From the NCBI GenBank assembly GCA_017420755.1, contig JAFQOG010000028.1, positions 1 through 64,000 on the forward strand: DNA of 64,000 bases. Reading direction: 5' to 3'. Origin of the DNA: Clostridia bacterium (GTDB lineage Bacteria > Bacillota > Clostridia > Oscillospirales > CAG-272). Position numbers and translations under genes: made by a program. Under the pieces are notes generated by a model. It did not search any database, was not told the origin of the DNA, and was given only the letters and a program-made list of their open reading frames with translations. Each line of letters begins with the position of its first letter. Position 1 is the stretch's first letter. Below, piece by piece: positions 24,921 to 33,500 of this stretch.

Positions 24921-25580
24921 ATGATTAGCTATAACGAAATAAAGCACAATGAAAAAATCAAGGTCTATATTCAAAAGGCAGACGAGTCACTTTTAAAGCT
25001 CGGCTTTACTGAACATTCCTTTGCACACGTAGGCTTGGTTGCGAAAAGATGCGAGTATATTCTTTCAACTCTTGGCTATTCCGAAAGAGATGTAGAGCTT
25101 GCAAAAATCTCTGCTCACCTACACGATATAGGCAATATAGTAAACAGACGTGAGCATTCTCAAAGTGGTGCAGTTATGGCGTTCAGAATACTCGACAACT
25201 TGGATATGGATGCCGAGGAAATTGCAACGATAGTTACAGCAATCGGCAATCACGATGAGGGAGATGGCGAGGCTGTAAATCCAATAGCTGCTGCGCTGAT
25301 TTTAGCCGACAAGAGCGATGTTCGTCGCACTCGTGTTAGAAATCAGGATATGACAAAATTCGATATTCACGACAGAGTTAATTATTCGGTTTATGAGTCG
25401 GGAATAGAAATAAATGAGGAAAAGACGAAAATTTCATTAAATTTAAAAATCGATACGGAAATAAGCTCAGTTATGAACTATTTTGAGATTTTCCTTGCAA
25501 GAATGCTTATGTGCAAAAAAGCTGCAAGCGCGCTGGGATTGGAATTTAAATTAGTAATCAACGAACAGGAGATAATATAA
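24921..25580 (+). CDS. HD-domain metal-dependent phosphohydrolase
   Basis: A 219-residue HD-superfamily protein. The signature H...HD...D is visible as HSFAHVGLVAK near the N-terminus, then SAHLHDIGNIVNR and GNHDEG, with a later ADKSD. Such proteins hydrolyse phosphate esters or nucleotides, sometimes tRNA or cyclic dinucleotides; the substrate is unknown here. GCGAGGT precedes the start. The stop overlaps the next start by 1 nt (TAATG), so it is coupled to the GH123-like gene, an unusual pairing. Confidence 0.82.
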   Translation: MISYNEIKHNEKIKVYIQKADESLLKLGFTEHSFAHVGLVAKRCEYILSTLGYSERDVELAKISAHLHDIGNIVNRREHSQSGAVMAFRILDNLDMDAEEIATIVTAIGNHDEGDGEAVNPIAAALILADKSDVRRTRVRNQDMTKFDIHDRVNYSVYESGIEINEEKTKISLNLKIDTEISSVMNYFEIFLARMLMCKKAASALGLEFKLVINEQEII

Positions 25581-27199
25581 TGCCTGAAATTTATACAGTA
25601 TCAAGCCTTGAAAAGGTACTTCTTCATAAAAAGCCGAAGGTGGAAAAAGGCGGAAAAATGGCGAAAAATGAAACGTTTTCATTCCAAATTGCTTATAAAT
25701 ATAATCGCTTTGCAAACGATATCCGCGTAGAAATTGATAGTAAAATAAAGGAATTTATTACATATCGTCAGGTTGAATATGTTCCTTGCACCTCGGTCAA
25801 TTTGTGGGAGGGTGACGGCTTCTGTTTTTCAAAGGATGCCTTTGTTTGCCCCGATGTTTTAAGACCAACAAGGAAGGGGCTTTTAAAATCGAGGGCTTGT
25901 GCATATGCATCTGCTTGGTTTACAGTAAAGGGAGATGTATCTGTTGGTAAGCACAAAATAAAAATCACATTATATGCTCCGTGGACCGAGCCGTTAACGG
26001 CTGAATATACACTTGAGGTTCTTGATTATGAATTGAAGGAGCAGGAGCTTATCTATACAAACTGGTTCCATTACGATTCGATAGCGAATTACTACAAGCT
26101 GTCGGTTTGGTCAACTAAATATAATGAAATAATGTACAATTTCATTGAAAAAGCTATTGCGCATGGAGTGAATATGCTTCTTATTCCTATGTTTACACCA
26201 CCCCTTGACACAAGAGTGGGTGGAGAGCGCAAAACCGTTCAGCTAATTGATGTTTACCTTGAAAACGGAAAATATTCGTTTGATTTTGATAGGCTGATTG
26301 CCTTTATGAAAAAGGTTCAAGCTATGGGCATTAAGTATTTCGAGATGAGTCACCTCTTTACTCAATGGGGCGCAAAATATGCGCCTAAAATAGTAGCTGT
26401 TGTTGACGGCAAGAAAAAGAAGATTTTTGGTTGGAAAAACGAGGCAACCTCGCCCGAATATACTGAGTTTTTAAGTGAGCTTTTGCCAAATCTTCGCCAA
26501 AGGTTAATCGACGAGGGATTATATGAGAGATGTCGCTTCCATTTGTCGGACGAGCCAAACGAAAATTGCATTGAAGAATACAAAAAGGCGCACTCTGTGT
26601 TTAAAAAGAGCATGCCGGATGCATATATTACCGATGCCTTAAGCCACTATGATTTCTACAATGACGGGCTTGTTGACGTAGCTGTTTGCTCAACCAAAGC
26701 GATAGACAAATTCCTCGAAAACAAGGTTGAAAACTTGTTTGCCTACTACTGCTGCGCAGAAAGTGGAGACTATCTTTCCAATAGGTATATGTCCTATACC
26801 TCTTTAAGAAATAGAATTATAGGAGTTCAGCTATACCTAAACAAAATTAGTGGCTTTTTACAATGGGGCTATAATTTCTATAATGCGGTATTGTCTGACG
26901 AGGCAGTTGACCCATACCTAATAACAGATGGCGGCGGCGCTTTCCAGAGTGGTGATGCGTTTATTGTTTATCCTGGCGAAAACGGAGCATATGACTCTAT
27001 GCGTCACGAGGTCTTTTACGACGGACTTCAGGATATGCGTATGCTTTACACGCTTGAAGAGAAAATCGGCAGAGAAAAGACAGAGGCTCTGCTTGAAAAA
27101 TTCGGATATAAAAAAGGCTTTAAGGAATATCCACACGACGAAAAAACATTCTTTAAGATGAGAAGTGAGGTTCAGCGATTACTCTCTAAAAACGATTAA
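25580..27199 (+). CDS. DUF4091/GH123-like putative glycosidase
   Basis: A 539-residue signal-less protein with an N-terminal beta domain (about 30-150) and a TIM-barrel-like catalytic domain (about 155-520). The motif RFHLSDEPNE (D324-E325) matches the Asp-Glu pair that GH123 enzymes use for substrate-assisted cleavage of beta-N-acetylgalactosaminides. Elements such as GFLQWGYNF, and GDAFIVYPGENG near the C-terminus, are typical of DUF4091/GH123 proteins. It is translationally coupled to the HD gene. Substrate and activity are unproven. Confidence 0.8.
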   Translation: MPEIYTVSSLEKVLLHKKPKVEKGGKMAKNETFSFQIAYKYNRFANDIRVEIDSKIKEFITYRQVEYVPCTSVNLWEGDGFCFSKDAFVCPDVLRPTRKGLLKSRACAYASAWFTVKGDVSVGKHKIKITLYAPWTEPLTAEYTLEVLDYELKEQELIYTNWFHYDSIANYYKLSVWSTKYNEIMYNFIEKAIAHGVNMLLIPMFTPPLDTRVGGERKTVQLIDVYLENGKYSFDFDRLIAFMKKVQAMGIKYFEMSHLFTQWGAKYAPKIVAVVDGKKKKIFGWKNEATSPEYTEFLSELLPNLRQRLIDEGLYERCRFHLSDEPNENCIEEYKKAHSVFKKSMPDAYITDALSHYDFYNDGLVDVAVCSTKAIDKFLENKVENLFAYYCCAESGDYLSNRYMSYTSLRNRIIGVQLYLNKISGFLQWGYNFYNAVLSDEAVDPYLITDGGGAFQSGDAFIVYPGENGAYDSMRHEVFYDGLQDMRMLYTLEEKIGREKTEALLEKFGYKKGFKEYPHDEKTFFKMRSEVQRLLSKND

Positions 27200-27288
27200 A
27201 ATCAGACCCGTGACGGCACTTTTTGTGGCTTTGGTTGCGAAAAATGTCGAAAAAAGAGTGGTTTGGTCGAAAAGTTTATTTTTAGTTA

Positions 27289-27308
27289 ATATTTTTGTGC
27301 AAAAATAT
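27289..27308. repeat. 20-bp palindrome upstream of the lipid kinase gene
   Basis: atatttttg (27289-27297) and caaaaatat (27300-27308) are a perfect inverted repeat with a 2-bp centre, about 40 nt before the next gene. The core ttttgtgcaa also occurs at 24751-24760. I see no convincing -35/-10 pair in 27200-27349. Confidence 0.5.
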
Positions 27309-27349
27309 GCGTGACCACGACGCATAATAAAATATGAAGGAAGAGACTT

Positions 27350-28243
27350 ATGGAAAAATATTACATTTTATTTAATCCTCACGCAGGAAATGGAGAGGGC
27401 GAGGCAAAAGCAAAGGAGCTTGCAGAAAAGTACGAGGCTGAAAATTCAATTTATGACATGACAAGCATTGCAAGCTACAGAGATGTTCTTGCCGACGAGG
27501 AGAGAAGCATTATTATTCTTGGTGGCGATGGAACCCTTAATAGATTTATAAACGAAACATATGATTTAAATCTAAAAAACAAGATATATCTTTATCCTGT
27601 TGGCTCAGGCAACGATTTTCTTCGCGATTTGGGAATGGAGAAGACAACTGAACCGGTTGAAATTACAAAGTACCTAAAGAACCTTCCAGTCTGTGAAATT
27701 GATGGCAAAAAGCAGTACTTTATAAACGGTGTTGGATATGGCATTGACGGCTATTGCTGTGAGGTTGGCGACCAAAAGAAGGCGAAAAATGTTAAAAAGG
27801 TGAATTATACCTCGATAGCAATCAAGGGCTTGCTCTTCCACTTCAAGCCAACAAGGGCGAAAATCACCGTTGACGGAGTTGAACATGATTTCAAAAAGGT
27901 TTGGCTTGCGCCGTGCATGAATGGTAAATATTATGGTGGTGGCATGATGCCAACTCCTAACCAAGATAGACTAAATGAGGAGCGCACTATTTCCGTGATG
28001 GTTTATCATGGTCTTGGAAAGCTTGGTGCACTTATGCTCTTCCCAAAAATTTTCACCGGTGAGCATGTAAAGAAGGAAAAGAGAATTTCAATCCTTGAGG
28101 GAAAAGAAATTGTTATTGAGTATGCAAGACCATGCGCTGCTCAAATAGACGGCGAAACTGTTTTGAATGTTTCTAAATGCAGATTTATTTCTAATAAAAT
28201 AGCAGAAAAGGAAGCGCAAGAAAAAGAAATGGCAATGGCGTGA
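27350..28243 (+). CDS. Diacylglycerol kinase-family lipid kinase
   Basis: A 297-residue protein of the DagK/LCB5 family. It has the nucleotide-binding motif GGDGTLNRF near residue 63, then PVGSGNDF near 83, and a C-terminal beta domain ending in the family segment AQIDGE. Gram-positive DgkB-type enzymes recycle diacylglycerol into phosphatidic acid at the membrane. A related sphingosine or undecaprenol role cannot be excluded. GAAGGAAG precedes the start. The last 15 residues are a charged Glu/Lys-rich tail. Confidence 0.88.
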   Translation: MEKYYILFNPHAGNGEGEAKAKELAEKYEAENSIYDMTSIASYRDVLADEERSIIILGGDGTLNRFINETYDLNLKNKIYLYPVGSGNDFLRDLGMEKTTEPVEITKYLKNLPVCEIDGKKQYFINGVGYGIDGYCCEVGDQKKAKNVKKVNYTSIAIKGLLFHFKPTRAKITVDGVEHDFKKVWLAPCMNGKYYGGGMMPTPNQDRLNEERTISVMVYHGLGKLGALMLFPKIFTGEHVKKEKRISILEGKEIVIEYARPCAAQIDGETVLNVSKCRFISNKIAEKEAQEKEMAMA

Positions 28244-28253
28244 ATTAAATAAG

Positions 28254-28467
28254 AAGAGTGCTTTTGCACTCCTCTGCAAAAAATCTGAATAATCCAACAT
28301 GGAATGAAAGACAAAATGGGCATCTTCATACTCAATTTATGGCGGACCCACCGTTTTCGATAATCGGAGTGCAGAGCGGAGCGATGACTCTTGAAGGAGT
28401 GAAAATGTATGCAGTTTCAGCTGAATTCGGAAAGCACCCTGAGTTTTATATAATGGAACAAAATTAA
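28254..28467 (+). other. Possible gene remnant after the lipid kinase
   Basis: The region opens with a hairpin (agagtgc/gcactcct, 28254-28274). A frame from GTG 28258 reads 69 residues and ends in a protein-like stretch (MTLEGVKMYAVSAEFG, then KHPEFYIMEQN). There is no ribosome site and I recognise no family. It may be the leftover 3' end of a lost gene, or chance coding. Confidence 0.25.
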
Positions 28468-28474
28468 ACATAAA

Positions 28475-28514
28475 GAAAAAAGCAAGAACAGAGAAAATTC
28501 TCGTTCTTGCTTTT
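28475..28514. terminator. Bidirectional terminator at cinA
   Basis: agcaagaac plus gaga pairs with tctc plus gttcttgct around an aaat loop, with A and T tracts on the outsides. It lies 5 nt after the cinA stop on the minus strand. Confidence 0.82.
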
Positions 28515-28518
28515 GTTG

Positions 28519-29019
28519 TTAATTTTCGTTTTCTAAAAGATAAAGCAGAGTTCTAAAGACATAGGTAGTTGCGCTTTGACGAATGTTATTTCTGCCGATA
28601 TCCTCAAAGTTTACTGTTTTAGTTACAAGCTTTCCGTTTACAAAAAATCCAAAGCAAACAGTGCCTACCGGCTTTTCAAGAGTGCCACCTGTCGGACCTG
28701 CGTATCCGGTGATTCCAACACAGACCTCAGCACCGGTTAAATTGCAAATGCCACTTGCCATAGCACCGGCAACATCCTCACAAACAACACCCATAAGGTC
28801 GATTAGCTCCTTTTTAACACCTAAACGAGCAATTTTGGATTCGTTTGAATATGTAACGACGGATTCGGAAAATACGTTTGATGCGTCAGCAACACCAACA
28901 AGAGTGCCGGCAACAAGACCGCCTGTGCAAGACTCTGCAAATGAGATTTTCCAGCCCTTGCTTTTTAAAATATTTACGAGCTTTTCCTCGTGAGAAAGAC
29001 TAAAATTTTGGTTATCCAT
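28519..29019 (-). CDS. pncC: CinA C-terminal domain protein, nicotinamide-nucleotide amidohydrolase
   Basis: A 166-residue stand-alone CinA C-terminal (PncC) domain, which deamidates NMN to nicotinate mononucleotide in pyridine-nucleotide recycling. Family motifs are AESCTGG, VTYSNESK, GITGYAGPTGG and KPVGTV. Length matches single-domain PncC; the N-terminal molybdopterin-like CinA domain is absent. It has its own consensus promoter and AAGGAG site. Confidence 0.92.
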   Translation of the reverse strand: MDNQNFSLSHEEKLVNILKSKGWKISFAESCTGGLVAGTLVGVADASNVFSESVVTYSNESKIARLGVKKELIDLMGVVCEDVAGAMASGICNLTGAEVCVGITGYAGPTGGTLEKPVGTVCFGFFVNGKLVTKTVNFEDIGRNNIRQSATTYVFRTLLYLLENEN

Positions 29020-29048
29020 AAAAACTCCTTATAAAGAATTCTAAGTTA

Positions 29049-29077
29049 ATTATAGCATAAAAAATTACGCTTGTCAA
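29049..29077 (-). promoter_or_regulatory. Promoter of pncC
   Basis: On the minus strand, TTGACA (29072-29077) and TATAAT (29049-29054) with a 17-bp spacer. Confidence 0.88.
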
Positions 29078-29123
29078 ATTTTGATTGAAATTATTCGTTT
29101 TGTGTGCTATACTACGTATTGGA

Positions 29124-29157
29124 AAAACAAAAAACGGCAAGCAAGGCTCACCGTTTT
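29124..29157 (-). terminator. Terminator of tRNA-Thr
   Basis: On the minus strand aaaacgg and tgagc pair with gcttg and ccgtttt, giving a 12-bp stem with two G-T pairs, followed by a T-rich tract. Confidence 0.8.
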
Positions 29158-29231
29158 GGAGCTGATGATGAGACTTGAACTCATGACCTGCTGATTACGA
29201 GTCAGCTGCACTACCACTGTGCTACACCAGC
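29157..29231 (-). tRNA. tRNA-Thr (anticodon CGU)
   Basis: A 75-nt cloverleaf on the minus strand: acceptor GCTGGTG, D arm with AGTGGTAG, anticodon stem GCTGA/TCAGC enclosing CTCGTAA (anticodon CGT), T arm with TTCAAGT, encoded CCA at 29157-29159. It reads ACG. A consensus promoter lies 14 bp upstream. Confidence 0.95.
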
Positions 29232-29244
29232 TTATAACATAAGT

Positions 29245-29273
29245 ATTTTACTACAAGGAATAAACTTTGTCAA
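29245..29273 (-). promoter_or_regulatory. Promoter of tRNA-Thr
   Basis: On the minus strand, TTGACA (29268-29273) and TAAAAT (29245-29250) spaced 17 bp. The -35 box abuts the ribosome site of the divergent ksgA gene. Confidence 0.85.
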
Positions 29274-29285
29274 GGGGGTATATAT

Positions 29286-30191
29286 ATGAATTTATGCGAC
29301 ATAAATACCGTGAAACGCTTAATGTCTAAGTATGCTACTGGGACAAAAAAGGGCTTCGGTCAAAACTTCTTGATTAACGAAGAGATACCCTATAATATTG
29401 CAAACGAGAGCTATAGCTATCACTCTATGAAAAACAAGGCTTCAAAAAAAGCAGTTATTGAAATTGGTCCGGGAATTGGCTCGTTAACCTCGGAGCTTTG
29501 TCGCCTTTATGACAAGGTTGTTGCCATTGAAATTGATAAAACCTTGATTCCGATTTTAGGAGAAACCCTTGGTGAATTTTCCAATGTTGAGGTTATAAAT
29601 GAGGACTTTTTGAAGCTTAATTTGGATGAGTTTTTAGAAAAAAACCTCGGGGAGTGTACGATTTCCGTGTGCGCAAACCTTCCTTACTACATAACAACGC
29701 CAATTATTATGGCGCTTCTTGAAAACGCAAGACGTGAAAACGGAACATCAAAATTCACATCAATTACGGTTATGGTTCAAAAGGAGGTTGCCAATAGACT
29801 TTGTGCAGACTCTAAGAGCTCCGACTATGGCGCAATAACGGCATCAATTAACTATTATGGCGAGGCAAAAAAGCTCTTTGATGTTTCACCTGACAATTTC
29901 TTGCCAGCACCAAAGGTAACATCAAGCGTTGTAAGAATTGAGCTTTATGATGAACCAAAATATAAGGTAAAGAGTGAATATATGCTCTCAAGAGTTATTG
30001 CAGGTGCGTTTGCTCAAAGAAGAAAAACGCTTTTAAACTCACTTTCAAGCTCGTTTGCGGAGCTGTCAAAGGAACAAATTGCAAAAATAATTGAAGGAAT
30101 CGGCTTTGATATAAATATACGTGGTGAGAGGCTTTCAATTTCTGATTTTTGCACCTTATCTGACGAATTTTCAAAAGTATTAAATAAATAA
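29286..30191 (+). CDS. rsmA: 16S rRNA dimethyladenosine transferase
   Basis: A 301-residue KsgA/RsmA, which dimethylates two adjacent adenosines near the 3' end of 16S rRNA during 30S assembly. It has FGQNFLIN, SAM motif EIGPGIGSLT, catalytic motif NLPYYITTPI, and the C-terminal helical domain with FAQRRKTLLNSL. GGGGG at 29274-29278 precedes the ATG. A DUF554 gene follows by 9 nt, so they are probably co-transcribed. Confidence 0.95.
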   Translation: MNLCDINTVKRLMSKYATGTKKGFGQNFLINEEIPYNIANESYSYHSMKNKASKKAVIEIGPGIGSLTSELCRLYDKVVAIEIDKTLIPILGETLGEFSNVEVINEDFLKLNLDEFLEKNLGECTISVCANLPYYITTPIIMALLENARRENGTSKFTSITVMVQKEVANRLCADSKSSDYGAITASINYYGEAKKLFDVSPDNFLPAPKVTSSVVRIELYDEPKYKVKSEYMLSRVIAGAFAQRRKTLLNSLSSSFAELSKEQIAKIIEGIGFDINIRGERLSISDFCTLSDEFSKVLNK

Positions 30192-30200
30192 GAGGAAAAA

Positions 30201-30959
30201 ATGTTATATAGCTCGTTTTTGAACGCTGGCACTATTGTGCTTGGCTCGTTGCTCGGCATTTTGCTTTCGAAATTTTTTGCAAAAAGCAAAAGACTAAAAA
30301 AGCTACCGGATGCTTTAATGAAGGCAATCTCCTTGTGCGTTATATTTATAGGTGTCAAGGGCGCTTTTGATTCGAACAATTTCATAATAGTGCTTATTTC
30401 CCTGGTTGTCGGCACAACGATTGGTTCGCTAATAAAAATCGATTCGCTCCTAAAAAGATTTGGCGATTTTATAGAAAGAAAGCTGATAACTAAGAAAAGC
30501 AAAGGGTATGATGACCCCAATAAGCCAATAACTGCAAGCACCGATGATGATGAACAAAAAAGCTTCTCACGTGCGTTTGTTACAACTGCGCTTACCTGTT
30601 GCGTTGGAGCTATGGCGATAACCGGCTCTTTAAATGCGGGAATTAGTGGCGACCATAGCTTACTAATCACAAAATCACTCCTTGACCTTATAACTGCGTT
30701 TGTTTATGCATCAGCGTTTGGTGCAGGCGCAATTTTAGCTGCCGTGCCGGTTCTTTTATACCAAGGAACGATAACGCTCTTTGCAGGAGCTCTTTCTGGC
30801 ATTTTAACCTCATCGATAAATGAAATTTCAGCCGTTGGCTCAATAATTATCTTAGGACTTGGACTTAATATGCTCGGCGCAACAAAGATAAAGGTCGCAA
30901 ATATGTTGCCTGCTGTTGTGCTACCGGTTTTACTTTGCGCAATTCCAATTTTCAACTAA
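30201..30959 (+). CDS. DUF554 family membrane protein
   Basis: A 252-residue membrane protein with about six to seven hydrophobic segments and family features GTIVLGSLLG, LCVIFIGVKGA and TCCVGAMAITGS. This family is widespread in Firmicutes and its function, possibly transport, is not known. A hydrophilic loop of about 30 residues (93-120) separates the halves. AGAGGAAAAA precedes the start, and a terminator follows. Confidence 0.85.
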   Translation: MLYSSFLNAGTIVLGSLLGILLSKFFAKSKRLKKLPDALMKAISLCVIFIGVKGAFDSNNFIIVLISLVVGTTIGSLIKIDSLLKRFGDFIERKLITKKSKGYDDPNKPITASTDDDEQKSFSRAFVTTALTCCVGAMAITGSLNAGISGDHSLLITKSLLDLITAFVYASAFGAGAILAAVPVLLYQGTITLFAGALSGILTSSINEISAVGSIIILGLGLNMLGATKIKVANMLPAVVLPVLLCAIPIFN

Positions 30960-30968
30960 AAACAAACA

Positions 30969-31004
30969 CTCCCTGCCACTTTTTGACAGGGAGCTTCTTT
31001 TTTG
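30969..31004 (+). terminator. Terminator after the DUF554 gene
   Basis: ctccctg (30969-30975) pairs with cagggag (30987-30993), followed by cttcttttttg. Confidence 0.8.
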
Positions 31005-31008
31005 TATG

Positions 31009-33366
31009 TTATTTTGCAAATTTAATGGTGATTTCTTCACCGGCGTTTAGATGTACACTTTTTGCGCCCTTCTCATTTATCTGAGTTAGCATTTTGGGGT
31101 AAGCAATTGAAGAAATTTCAAAATTACAATCGCGTGTAGCGAGAGCCTTTACTACTGCGCAGTCCTTGTCCCATTTTATTGAAATAATAGCGCCTGATTG
31201 AGTGTATAGACCGCTGACTTCACCAAATTCCCACTCTTTTGGAAGTGCCGGTAAAGCTTCAAGCTTTCCGCTTGGGGATGAGAAAAGAAGCATTTCGTAA
31301 ACGGCGGCAGTAAATCCCATATTTGCGTCAATTTGGAAGGGAGCCTTTCCTGCGTGCATGTATTTTAGGGTTACTCCCATGTTTCTCCAGTCGTTGTGGT
31401 AGGTGAAAAGGTTAGGACCGGTGCAGAAACGAAGCAGAAGATCAAGACATTTTTTTGCACCCTCGCCGTTTTTGAGTCTTGCATAAATGTTCGCCATATG
31501 AGAAAGAGACCAACCCGTTTGCTCCTTTAGACCTATAATTAAGCGCTTTTCAACTGCGACGCTCATTGCGTCAAAGAGCATGCCACTGTCCTTGTCAACC
31601 TCGTAAGCGGGAAAGAGTGGATAAATGTGCGATTGGTGTCTATGGTGATAGTTGTCAAGAAAATCCTTATGTAGCCATTCCTTGACTGCGCCATCCTCGT
31701 TGATTTCATATTCTGGAATGGCACGAAGCATTTTTTGCCACTCAACAATCTTTTCGCTGTCAATTTTTAAAAGCTTCGCAGAATCAACAAGATTTGAAAG
31801 AAGCTCTTTAAGTAAAGCAAAATCCATTGTCGGGTTGATGCAAACACTAATTTCACCACCACCGTCAAAAAGACCGTTTGGTCTGTTTTCCGGAGAATCG
31901 GATGGATATGATTTTAATTTACCATTTTCATCGTAAACATAAAAGTCTTCATAGAACAGAGCACATTCCTTCATAAACGGATAAGCTCGTTCACGCAAAA
32001 AGGCCTCATCCTTGGTGTATAAATAGTATTCATAATAGATTGCGCTAATCCAAGCAGAGCTACCTGTCCAATATAGAACGTGGGGCTGAAGATTTTTCTT
32101 TTTTCCGCACCCGTTGTCCATAAACAGGGGGAGAAGCATACCGCGACAACCATATAGCTTGCGTGCGTTTTCGCGATAATCCTCTTTGAATTTATCATAT
32201 AGATTGAATAAAGGCAAGAGCGATTCACAAAGGCCACCGCGACAAGCCTGCCAATATGCCATTTGGATGTTTTCGTTGTTAAAATATGTGCAAGCCCAAG
32301 CAGGGGAGTACTCTCCATTCCAAATTCCTTGCAGATTTGCAGGAAAATTACAGTTAACCGAGGAGGAAATAAGCAAATATCTACCGAAATCTGCCATCTT
32401 TTCTGATAAAGCGGGACTAATTTCGCCATCATAAGCATCGAGCATAAGCTTCTCAATTGATGTATTGTCCGTCTTGCTAAGAGTTAATCTTGTGCGATTG
32501 AAAAACGAAGAAAATGCATCCCTGTGTCGATTAAATAGCAAATCAAAGTCAAGCGGCAAGGAATTTATAACACCATAAAGCTCGTCATTGTTGTTTAAAT
32601 CATCCACGACATAAATTGCCAAAACAAGCTCGCAGGTGTGGGAAACTTCCAAGAAACCATTAAAGGAAGCATCACCTGACATATCTATTTTTCTTTTTTT
32701 GCTTTTTCCTTGCGAAATTTGACCATCTGTTTTGAGAATTTTTAAGAGTCCTGAATATTTCAAGCCACCCTGTGTCGTAAATTCTGCATAAATACCATCG
32801 TCTAAAGGAGTTGTTTTTTGTTCTGATGCACCACCTGAGTCGGGTAAATCTGCCAAATCGTGCTTTTCAAGTGCTAAGCGCAGATTCGTTGGCTTTTCGG
32901 ATGATATTTTTATAATTACTGCCTTGTCAGTTTGTGAAGCGAACACCTCGCGCTTGCATTTGTTGCCGTCGTCGGTATATTCAACTGTACAAATTCCATT
33001 TTCCATATCAAGTGTGCGCTTATAATTTTTAAACGCATCCTTGTTCTCAAATAGAAGATGCAAATCAAGTGCAGGGTAGTATTTCCCGCTTGATGGACGG
33101 TAGCCCTTTTCCTCAAGTCTGTTTGTGTAGTAGCTTTCAGCTTCCTTGTATTTTCCCTCGTCCATTAGCTTTCTAACCTCGGCAAGAGATGACGAAATAT
33201 CGGGAATATCCTTGTCCTCGCACCAGTTGAAAAGAGCTTCGTGATTGATTAAAATTCTTTCGTCGTAAACACAGCCATAAACGGACGCCCCCAAGACACC
33301 ATTTCCAAGCGGTGTTGCATCATTCCAACGAGTGGCTGGGTATTTGTTTATCAGTAGCTTTTCCAT
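31009..33366 (-). CDS. GH95 alpha-L-fucosidase/alpha-L-galactosidase family enzyme
   Basis: A 785-residue family 95 glycoside hydrolase, an inverting enzyme on alpha-1,2-linked fucose or galactose. The N-terminal beta domain starts with ATRWNDATPLGNGVLGASVYG. The helical barrel holds the N-x-N pair N364/N366, E493 in SPEN (expected acid) and D680 in QIDANMG (expected base activator side). The usual NINTEMNYW stretch is altered here to NENIQMAYW. There is no signal peptide, so it is intracellular. It is divergent from a GH29 fucosidase, suggesting joint regulation on a fucosylated glycan. Confidence 0.9.
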   Translation of the reverse strand: MEKLLINKYPATRWNDATPLGNGVLGASVYGCVYDERILINHEALFNWCEDKDIPDISSSLAEVRKLMDEGKYKEAESYYTNRLEEKGYRPSSGKYYPALDLHLLFENKDAFKNYKRTLDMENGICTVEYTDDGNKCKREVFASQTDKAVIIKISSEKPTNLRLALEKHDLADLPDSGGASEQKTTPLDDGIYAEFTTQGGLKYSGLLKILKTDGQISQGKSKKRKIDMSGDASFNGFLEVSHTCELVLAIYVVDDLNNNDELYGVINSLPLDFDLLFNRHRDAFSSFFNRTRLTLSKTDNTSIEKLMLDAYDGEISPALSEKMADFGRYLLISSSVNCNFPANLQGIWNGEYSPAWACTYFNNENIQMAYWQACRGGLCESLLPLFNLYDKFKEDYRENARKLYGCRGMLLPLFMDNGCGKKKNLQPHVLYWTGSSAWISAIYYEYYLYTKDEAFLRERAYPFMKECALFYEDFYVYDENGKLKSYPSDSPENRPNGLFDGGGEISVCINPTMDFALLKELLSNLVDSAKLLKIDSEKIVEWQKMLRAIPEYEINEDGAVKEWLHKDFLDNYHHRHQSHIYPLFPAYEVDKDSGMLFDAMSVAVEKRLIIGLKEQTGWSLSHMANIYARLKNGEGAKKCLDLLLRFCTGPNLFTYHNDWRNMGVTLKYMHAGKAPFQIDANMGFTAAVYEMLLFSSPSGKLEALPALPKEWEFGEVSGLYTQSGAIISIKWDKDCAVVKALATRDCNFEISSIAYPKMLTQINEKGAKSVHLNAGEEITIKFAK

Positions 33367-33394
33367 AATAGACTCCTTTAGTTTGCTATAACTT

Positions 33395-33423
33395 AGTATA
33401 TCACATCAAAATTCGTATGTCAA
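33395..33423 (-). promoter_or_regulatory. Promoter of the GH95 gene
   Basis: On the minus strand, TTGACA (33418-33423) and TATACT (33395-33400) with a 17-bp spacer. Its -35 box is only 6 bp from that of the divergent GH29 promoter. Confidence 0.87.
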
Positions 33424-33429
33424 TTAGTA

Positions 33430-33458
33430 TTGACATTTACAAAGGTAAATGATAAAAT
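33430..33458 (+). promoter_or_regulatory. Promoter and candidate operator of the GH29 gene
   Basis: TTGACA (33430-33435) and TAAAAT (33453-33458) are 17 bp apart. A perfect palindrome, catttac at 33434-33440 and gtaaatg at 33445-33451 around aaag, fills the spacer, an ideal repressor site. Confidence 0.8.
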
Positions 33459-33500
33459 CAAAATAGGCTGATTTAAGTTTATAGCCGAAGGAGTTTTTAA

